Assembly: GCF_037042905.1 (NCBI RefSeq)
Contig: NC_087251.1
Coordinates: forward strand, 46,448,373-46,512,372
Direction: 5' to 3'
DNA from: Lytechinus pictus
Taxonomy: Eukaryota; Echinodermata; Echinoidea; Temnopleuroida; Toxopneustidae
Length of the DNA stretch: 64,000 bases
Under the pieces are notes generated by a model. That model was not told where the DNA came from, did no database searches, and saw only the letters and a program-made list of their open reading frames with translations. A program made the position numbers and the translations under genes. Positions 56,127 through 64,000 of this stretch are shown piece after piece (within the stretch, counting starts at the first letter, position 1; each line of letters begins with the position of its first letter).

Positions 56127-57420
56127 CATAGCTAAAAACATCTTCATCATGCTGCCTTTCTTCATGTTTGTAAATATCTGTATATATGTACAGGTTTGTA
56201 GAAGCAAAACAGAGCATGTTAGCGTAAAGGTCACCGCACAACTTACGGTCCGCAACCCGATTTTGGAATAAGACGTAAAATTTGATGCGACTATTGAGAC
56301 ATCTTACTGCGTGAAATTCTAAATCATTGTACGAATACATGTTCAAATCTGTGAATTGAATATCTCCTTGTATTCATGTCATGGCATCAATTTATCTTTT
56401 ACTCCAAAATAATGGCTTTGAACCTCAAACAAAAAGATATATTTTATTCAAATTTTCAAGAAGCAATTTGTTCCAAAAATCGGATCGTTGAACCAGTTGT
56501 AAAGTGTGTGAAAGCCTTTAGTGAACTGAGATGTATTCTTCATGAAAAGATGTTACACAGTCTGAAAATAGATGTAAAATAGTGTTAAACTCGCAGCCCA
56601 AATTATTAGGCCTATTATTACATGATTTTAATATGGTTTTCTTTAGATGAATAATGACAAGTTTCTTAAGTACATGTCGAATAGCTTATTCAACTAAGGA
56701 GCAAATGTGATAAATTGTAACATTCCCTTGAGTTTTCTGGATCAGATGTTAATTCTATTTTTAACATGAACATCATACCCCATAAGTCTTTACCAAGATT
56801 AAATAATCGTTAGAGATGATTTGTTCACCCTACAATTTAATAATAAGATTAGATGACATATGTACAAGTAGGTAAGTAGGACATCAAATTTTAATGAGGA
56901 TAAAATAATAAATATATATATAAATTTTAGAGCAAATTGTACAATTTTGCAAAACATAATGGGTAGGAGGCACAAAAATGAGTTTTTCCTGGAATTCCTT
57001 GTTCTCAATCATAGAATGGGCTGAAAACAGGGTTGGAAATCATTCTTTTTCCCCCTCTACATTTGGGGCATTTCTTTAATTTTAAGGGTGACTTTTTAAT
57101 GGTAACAAGCAATCATGCAGTAAAAGCAAATATCATTATTTTGCCATAAGTTAGAATATTGATTTTCTGAATATTGTTTACGACAGATCTTGAGGCGACC
57201 CGAGAAGGAAAGGTCACCCCACATGCTTTTGTGGGGCAAAATCACTGTCGCCCTCGTGTGTCTCCTACGCTGGCTTTAAATTTCCTTTAGTGTGTTTCTA
57301 TTTTTTGTAGGAATTTAAGAATGTTCCCATTTCTTTGTTGTTGGGGTTGAGGAAAACAAGTGTAGTGACAGTGTGCTTCTACCTGGGTATTGATAAAGCT
57401 GTGAAGAAGTGGTAATGGAA
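56127..57420 (+). other. ERH: ERH 3' UTR and downstream DNA
   Basis: AT-rich, beginning after the stop codon. I see no unambiguous AATAAA close to the stop. The MITE at 56225-56520 begins 98 bases after the stop, so the transcript probably ends before it or includes it. Confidence 0.4.
56225..56520. mobile_element. MITE, AAAGGYCACCGCACAMCTTACGG family (copy 2)
   Basis: AAAGGTCACCGCACAACTTA at the left is the imperfect inverted match of TAAAGTGTGTGAAAGCCTTT at the right. The interior shares TTACTCCAAAATAA, GAACCTCAAA and GAACCAGTTGTAA with 7921-8330. It is about 115 bp shorter than copy 1. Confidence 0.8.
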
Positions 57421-57434
57421 AATTACTACTATGC

Positions 57435-57682
57435 TTTTCACACTTCACTTTTTTTCCCTTAACCCCGGGAAATTGGTGGGGCTAAGGGGGGGTCTTAGCC
57501 CCACCAATTTCCTGGGGTTAAGCTTAGCCCACTTCGTTTTTACACTACATTTTAGCAAAGTGGGCTAGCACGGTAAATAGTACGGTACTATCTGGCCCTG
57601 CAAAAAAGCAGGGTTAGCCAGCTTATTGTGGTGCTAGCACCACAATTGCGGTGCTAAGAGATGCAGTGTGAAAACGAAATAT
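57435..57682. mobile_element. MITE with nested hairpins
   Basis: The outer ends TGCTTTTCACACTTCACTTT and GATGCAGTGTGAAAACGAA are inverted. Inside, CCCCGGGAAATTGGTGGGGC / GCCCCACCAATTTCCTGGGG is a near-perfect hairpin (57465-57521). AGCCCACTT/AAGTGGGCT and GGTGCTAGCACC follow as further hairpins. Confidence 0.75.
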
Positions 57683-58470
57683 GTGTATCATTATTTCCAC
57701 AGTGGGCCCTGTATTCAGTAAGAGAAGCAAAAGATTATTGTGACATCACTAAAATAAAGCCTTGTTTGTGGTAGCATGCTAGTCAATTATTTTGGTTTAA
57801 TTAGAATTGAATACTGGACCCAGGTGCTGTATTAGTTCTCTGCACATTAAGAACATGGTTTGTTAGTCGATTATGAGAGTTGTGAAAGTATGGTGATCAT
57901 CAAAGAATAAGGATGAATTGTTTGTAATTGTTAGATTTTCTTAACTTTTATCATGGGAAAATCATAATATATATGTTTAAGTCAGGAAGTACATGTAGTC
58001 TACACAAAAAGGAATTTCGAAGTTTATTTTCAAACTTCCTCCTCTCTTTTTTGTAAGGTAGTTGTTAAGAATGGTTTTGAAATTGAGATTAAGTTCCATT
58101 GTACCTCTGATTTTGATAATTAAATGCTCATGTAAAGCAATAGACATTGACTTGTATTATTTCATGGATGAACTTCAAAGCGAAATGAAATCCCTTAATC
58201 TCATGCATGTCAGAAGAAGCAGTAAGCTCTCAATGAAACTTTCACCTACTTCAATATTCTTCTGTTGGGCATGAAGATTTTGGGGTTTCAGTTAAAATGG
58301 AAAACAAAATGAATAAACATAAAGATGAATTTTAAAATCAAACATGTACATATGTATTTGACCAAGGCATACAAAAAGCAAATGTAAAGTTATAGTCGAT
58401 TTCAATAATTCAATCAGTGTTGAACAATAAATGTCAACAAATGAACAGCTCAAAATAAGGCTGTAATTTC
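57683..58470. other. AT-rich DNA, nothing supported
   Basis: The frame at 58062-58274 has no motif or splice support. Confidence 0.4.
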
Positions 58471-58559
58471 AGAACAAATATGGGAATGTGGAAGTACCAA
58501 AAAAAAATAAGAAAGAGCTTGATTTTACAACTGCGTTTCCACTTTCCCATATTTGTTCT
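58471..58559. repeat. Small foldback with 23-bp arms
   Basis: AGAACAAATATGGGAATGTG at the left pairs with CACTTTCCCATATTTGTTCT at the right; the loop is about 43 bases. Confidence 0.75.
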
Positions 58560-59064
58560 ATACATACAGCTTCTTACAACATTGATAATTTCATGAAAAT
58601 GAGGGAGCTGATGAACTTACAATATTGGATGAAGATCATTGATTCCATCATATGAATTCTCCTCAATATCACTTTTGGATGGAGAAGGCAAAACTTATGG
58701 GATGGTATTCTTATAATCAAACCTAGGTTTAAATCCAGTCTAAAGTAGCATTTAAAACACACTTCTATGGAATGATGGGCTTCATAATATTTCTTCCATA
58801 TTCATGGCAATTAAAAAATACCAAATAATTCATCAAAATTCATTATTTTCCTATTCTCCCCATTTTTTTGATAACTTTTTTACAGCAGGATAAGAATAAC
58901 TTTTAATTGGTGAGTGAGTTGACAACTGGCATTCCATAAAAGTGTGGTATGAGTCTACACAGATTTAACTAAACCAAGGCTACCAGAATACCATCCATGG
59001 AGTACTAGCAAGTAACTTGCATTCAATATCAAACATCAGTCCCCTGATTCAAATTTGTAGTCTA

Positions 59065-59467
59065 TTGGGGCCATTCTTGGTCAAGTCAAGTGTGTAACCA
59101 AAATGATGACATCTTGACTTCCATTAGTTATAAATCTAAAAATGTTACAGATTTGTAACTAATAAATGATGATTTTGAAAGTTTCATTTCATCTTGAAAT
59201 TCACGGGAATTTTAGAATGAAATTAAACTTTCAAAATCATGCTTCTGTGTGCAGTCAAACATGTGACCCACTTCTTTTGACCTCTGACCTTGAACTTACT
59301 AATTTGAGACAACAAAAATATATATCCAACTGATAGCTGACTTAACATGATAATGTTGTTACATAACCTTTGAATGAATACATCTCTGACATTTTCAGAT
59401 TTTATAACTAATAAAAGGCAGGATTTGTCATAATTTCGGTCACACACATGACCAAGAACGGCCCATT
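59065..59467. mobile_element. Foldback MITE with TAATGGGCCGTTCTTGGTCA ends
   Basis: GGGGCCATTCTTGGTCAAGT continues as GTGTGTAACCAAAATGATGAC (core), and is matched inverted by GTCATAATTTCGGTCACACA and CATGACCAAGAACGGCCCAT at the right. The arms exceed 40 bp. Confidence 0.8.
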
Positions 59468-60954
59468 AGTGTTCGTGTCTTGATGCACCGTTACTCTCGA
59501 ACTGCAATTGTAAGTAACGTGTTGGGGTGAACTAGCACTTATACAATAAATATATTTGGGTCATTTCATAAAAATGGCAAATTCCCTGGATTTATCACTC
59601 TAAATTGATCAGGATATTCACAAATCAATAAATTGCATGAAATCACATCAATAGCACACATTGTATCAAAACCCGAACATATGCTTCTATCACAGTATGC
59701 ACAAAACCAGACAAGTTTCCTTGACTTTGCATTTAGCTACTTAATCAATCAAGCTCATTACTACTGAAAAGAAAATGGAAGAGTAGATTATATCTAAACA
59801 GAAAATGCATTAAAAAAAATGGAAACTGTAAAGTTACATAATCAGGAAGGGGGAAAATATTTTCAGACCAGAATAAGCAATCCATGCTTTGTTAAACATG
59901 TGGTTACCTTTTTTCATAAGGGTCACACTTTAGAAAGAGAATGATTTATCTTCACTAAGTAAAACCTGTGAAAGCATAATCTGTAATTGGTCATATTGCT
60001 GGTGCCATCGTCTCAACAATACTCTGAAATGCAATTCAAATTAGTAATCATTTAGGACGTTTCAGTGCAAAAGCCAACGTTATCTGAGCCTTTCACAGGT
60101 ACAAGTAGACTTCTTTTCATTGGATTTGTACATGAAATCACGTCTGCGTGCAATTTTGGGTCTGACAAAATGTTAGGAACTTCGGCACCATGTACCTGGG
60201 CGTCCCGATTTTGGTTTACACGAGACTTTTTACAAAGCTTCAGTAGGGCTGTGCAAATCGCCAATGGAGGATCTTGTCAATATTAAGATACCTCTATTGT
60301 CTTACACATGTCAAAAGTTACTTTAAGTACCGTTGCAATCAATTGAAAACATTTCACTTCAGATTTTACAAGTTCACATAGGCAAATCATTGTAACTTGA
60401 AGTTAGTGAATAAACTGCAAAATTATCTACATCAAGTTTAGATGAATAAAATTGTTTAAAATGCTCAAGAAAGTTTTGATTTTGTAGCATAACTCAATGG
60501 TGTGAATACCTATACAATTCTTGATTTGCTTATCAGAGGTAGAAACATTCAATTCCTCAAGAAAATAATAATCTTTCATAAAATTACACACTATTTTACT
60601 TCTTTACTCTTCACATACACATATTAGTGAAATCATTGGAAAAGAAATATTTCAGAATGTTTCTACTGAGCCTGCTAAAAAACAGGCTATACAGTATTGC
60701 AAGCACATGAAACCATGTCAAAATTACAATTTGAAGCAAGATATTTCATCCAATTAAAAATAAACAAAAATCTAGTGTGGGACAATTATAAGAAGTTCGT
60801 AATCATCATAGAAAATTTCTTATGTACATATAAAAATTTGCAATTTAATTGTTTTGTTTTACTAATTAACACACATTTTCCTGCATATATGGTCGTTCAG
60901 GAAAAAAATGCATTTTTGTACACATGGTGGGTTCATTGCGAGTAAAGAAGATTT
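59468..60954. other. AT-rich DNA, nothing supported
   Basis: At 60052-60286 both strands are open for about 70 codons. Words shared with 35395-35510 suggest repeat-derived DNA. No gene is supported. Confidence 0.4.
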
Positions 60955-61118
60955 ATACCTCTGTCACATTTGTTCTACGGCGACCGTACCGCAAATCGAA
61001 ACGGCCGTTTTATTAATTCTAATTCAAACCATCGATATGTAGCTGGTACCAAAAATGTTAAAACGGCTGTTTTTGACTCGCCGTACGGCCGCCGTAGAGC
61101 AAATGTGACCGAGGTATT
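60955..61118. mobile_element. MITE with ATACCTCTGTCACATTTGYTCTACGGCG ends
   Basis: ATACCTCTGTCACATTTGTT then CTACGGCGACCGTACCGC at the left is inverted at the right as CCGTACGGCCGCCGTAGAGC and AAATGTGACCGAGGTAT. AAACGGCCGTTTT and AAAACGGCTGTTTTT are inner palindromes. It accounts for the first part of the open frame at 60970-61347, which I therefore do not call. Confidence 0.85.
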
Positions 61119-62143
61119 AAACAGACGTCTTGAGATATTAGCAAGGCTATCACAACATGGTGAGAACCGTTATCTTGCCAAATCGACTTGTATGTCATCA
61201 CAGCCAGTTACATTATTAATAGCGCGTTTTCAAAGTCTTTGCCGAGGGTTGGTGAATCAAAATGGCCGTTTCGTCCGTGACTTTGGACAAACAACATTTT
61301 TGCAATTTTCGTCAGCTCTGAAATGTTGGATGAAACAAGTGTTCTGATTCACTGACCCTAGACGAAGACCTCATTGGTTTGACTTGCATTTGCTCCATTG
61401 TATGATTCATTCTGTCCTGCGGAGCAAAAACTCAGTGTTATCTTGGTATCTCGCCATGAAGTCAATTTGGCAAGATTACTTATTTGTATCTCCCCAAGTA
61501 GGTGGCACTTTAACGCTTCTGTAAGGGGGGGGGGGGGTTAAACCAAAAACTAAAACACCAAATCAAGCACCTTATGAACAAAGAGAATGATTGAGGCAAA
61601 TGTATAACGATAAGTCAATCGGTGCTTCAAACAAAACTAAAGACGAAAATCACAATTGATCAATATTTGGCAAAATAAATAAGATAAGAGAAAGAAATTG
61701 TTCCTTATTAAAAAGTCTGTAACACATATTTTCATAAACACTTCATTTGCATAATTTTGGATGAATTTTGTTTGCATTGAAAGTAACACTTTGTAAAAGC
61801 AGAATAAACAACCCCGATAATGATGAACAGAAATTGATGTGCAATGGAATAAAACAAGATTATACTACAAAATCATACCAATGGGGGGACCTCTTTGATT
61901 CATGCATTTCTCTCGGTCATTGAACTGACTTCATTTCAGTAACTAAGTTTTGTGAAAGAAAGAATCATCTATTAATGATTACCACTCCCCCCACCTGGCA
62001 ACTAATTTAGATAGGAAATTTGGTTTGATAACCAAGGTTGAAGTCCCCTTTACGATCATACATAGCAGCATTTATAAATATATGCATTTACATCATCCCA
62101 ATAGATCTTTACGTTGCTTTGACATGGCATCAAAAAAGGACAA
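61119..62143. other. AT-rich DNA, nothing supported
   Basis: A G run lies at 61526-61538. No exon or element boundary is recognised. Confidence 0.4.
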
Positions 62144-62848
62144 TGGCCCGTATTCTGAAGTCTAGTTTAACTTAAGCCCAGCGCACACTATGCGATCCAA
62201 TGCGCGACGTGATTTTTTAATAAATCCCACTTTGCATTAAATGTGAAATTTCCAAGAAGCAAAATTATTTTATTTGAAGTTCGGCATAATAAATCATAAT
62301 TTTGCTTTGCGGCCAGCCCTGTGTTCGGAGTAAAGTCCAAATTGTTTTAAAATCGCAGGCGATGATGACGTCATTGCGATTTGGAATTGATTTTGCTTTT
62401 ATACCTACAGGGACGCTTGAACTTGACTGACTTCCGATTTCAGTAGTCCTATCACAATTCTGATTGCTAAGATTTTATTGGTTGGAATGTTCATATCAAG
62501 TGTTATAGCGATTTCTTTGAAATTCGGCTCGCAACGAATCACATAGTGTGCGCCGGGCTTTAGCCCATGGTCCAATTCTGTGCTTGAATTATGGAAAGCG
62601 GAAATTGACCAAAGTTTGTTAACAATGTGTGTTTCTTTTGTTTACTTTCCCGTTCCCTAAGTTTTAATGGTGAAAAAAAAAACCTTTTAATAGGTATCAT
62701 TTCCTAACAGTTATGAATAATTTGAGATTCAAATGAGCTGATAAATTGAACTTGGAATGTTAGAGAATAGTTTCACAGTTGGCTTTCCATACTTTAACCA
62801 CAACTATAGACCAGAGTCTACACCAAATCCGAGATCAGAATAAGGGCC
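62144..62848. mobile_element. GGCCCGTATTCTGAAGTC MITE interrupted by another element
   Basis: The left end GGCCCGTATTCTGAAGTCTA and right end ATCAGAATAAGGGCC are inverted repeats. The parts flanking 62178-62560 correspond to the uninterrupted copy at 26248-26545: TTAACTTAAGCC before the insert, and CCATGGTCCAATTCTGTGCT with AATTATGGAAAGC after it. Confidence 0.8.
62178..62560. mobile_element. Nested MITE with CAGCGCACACTATGCGATC ends
   Basis: CCCAGCGCACACTATGCGAT at the left and ATCACATAGTGTGCGCCGGG at the right are inverted. TTAAGCC before and TTTAGCC after the insert look like a 7-base target duplication with one change. It carries ATGACGTCAT, a CRE-like palindrome, at 62365-62374. Confidence 0.8.
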
Positions 62849-64000
62849 TGATTGCAGTGAAAAAAAAAAAAAAAGTAGATTTTTAGCAAGTAAATATTCT
62901 AAATAAAACTGACAAATACATCCTTACATCGCTGTCAGAAACACTCTCAAAATGGCAAGCAAATTCACAATTGTAATTAATATAAAGCAAAGTTTCTTTT
63001 CTGTATTTTAAAATACTTCATTCTGGGATAATGCAGAATTAAATACACATTTTCTAAATTCAATATCATATATATCAAGAAATAAAATTAAAGGTCAAAA
63101 TGTTTCCCTCAAGGTTGTAGTACAGAAATAATTACTAATTTTACAATCATTGAATTGATTTCAATTAAACATCTATGTATATACACTGTACATATGTAAG
63201 GCTCTTTATCAAACATTGGAATGAAATATTTGCATCTTTAAGATCATCATTTAAAATTAATATTCTTATCATTATCTATCAACACTACAAAAAAGGATGT
63301 GGAAGAAAATAAAGAATATGGAAGAAAGCAACTATCGTCTATGGAAAAAAACCTAATTGACTGAACATATTACATCTAATTAAAAAAAAATAAAAAAATA
63401 CAATAAGAGGTTAATTCTTGCAATATTTTTAAAGTAAATGTTAAAATCCTTTTTTTTACTTTAAATATCTTTTGAAAATGATTGAAACCAATAAAGACAT
63501 TTTACACAAGAAACACCCATTCGTTTATACTGGCGATTTCATTTCGGAATAAGATTGATTTTACTGGTGAAGACCACATAGTATTGTCTCTTGAAGGAGA
63601 AAAGATGTATAAAATCATTCATATTTATGTCCATCTGGGGGCATTTCAGCAACATTTTTCATCCTCTTACAATTTAAACACAATTCTACTTGCCTGAATC
63701 AGATTGTTCTGTATTCTTACACAGGTTTTGAAACACTTATTCCTTGAATAGATGTTGATCTTTTCACAAGAAAACTAGGTGTTATGGTTCATTATGTGAA
63801 AGTACAGAAGGCGTTATAGAAGGAGTCTTATAGAGCACCAAGGCGATAATCATAAAAACCCTTGTTTTTTATGCATTTCTTTTTCCTATCTCAGAGGGGC
63901 AAGACATAAAACATTCGCAGCCCAAATTTAGTCGGGATTTGGTTGAACAGGGCCCAAGATATGACAACATGAATGCCTAATTAGTCCCATTGAAGTCAAT
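62849..64000. other. AT-rich DNA to the end of the window
   Basis: No supported gene or element. The open frame at 63482-63697 has no recognisable motif or splice support. Confidence 0.4.

Noticed and set aside
60970..61347. 125-codon open frame on the + strand
   Set aside because: Its first part is a MITE with inverted ends; no motif or splice signal supports the rest.
1..64000. A multi-gene defence, biosynthetic or viral system
   Set aside because: Only two recognisable host genes, one uncertain gene and mobile DNA are present; no cluster of co-directed unfamiliar genes exists in the window.

Overview
The window is animal nuclear DNA, most probably from an echinoderm and likely a sea urchin. 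The evidence is GT-AG introns of roughly 0.6-2 kb, AT-rich intergenic DNA, many short foldback elements and tRNA-derived SINEs whose tails carry ATT/AAT repeats, and repeat families I associate with echinoderm genomes. No bacterial, viral or CRISPR-type organisation is visible. The echinoderm call rests on remembered repeat families and is an inference.

Left part (1-10.2 kb): the 3' half of SYVN1 (synoviolin/HRD1, the ER-associated degradation E3 ubiquitin ligase) on the + strand. Seven exons join in one frame from 938 to 8961 (414 codons including the stop). They cover the last cytosolic helix before the RING, a RING-H2 finger with an unusually long first loop, a Pro/Gln-rich linker, a conserved C-terminal helical segment and a basic tail. 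The introns and 3' UTR are full of transposons. One is a 920-bp element with 9-bp target duplications that carries a piece of a RecQ-type helicase.

Middle part (10.2-50 kb): mostly repeats. They include an element with nine internal 120-122 bp repeats, a transposon carrying four perfect DR1 nuclear-receptor sites nested inside a palindromic element, long purine-only tracts, GC-rich minisatellites, and remains of several LINEs and SINEs. At 22.4-29.7 kb three well-formed exons suggest a + strand coiled-coil gene that I cannot name. Its first exon carries a possible frameshift in a run of ten C.

Right part (50-64 kb): an almost perfect 892-bp palindrome with 9-bp target duplications, a thrice-repeated segment with an NRF-1-like site, and then an ERH gene (enhancer of rudimentary homolog) in at least three exons (53379-56126, + strand), noticeably diverged for this family. 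From 56.2 kb to the end I see only foldback elements and AT-rich sequence.

SYVN1 and ERH are unrelated housekeeping genes; nothing suggests that they work together. The most unusual material is the mobile DNA: helicase capture, DR1 dispersal, nested insertions and giant palindromes.
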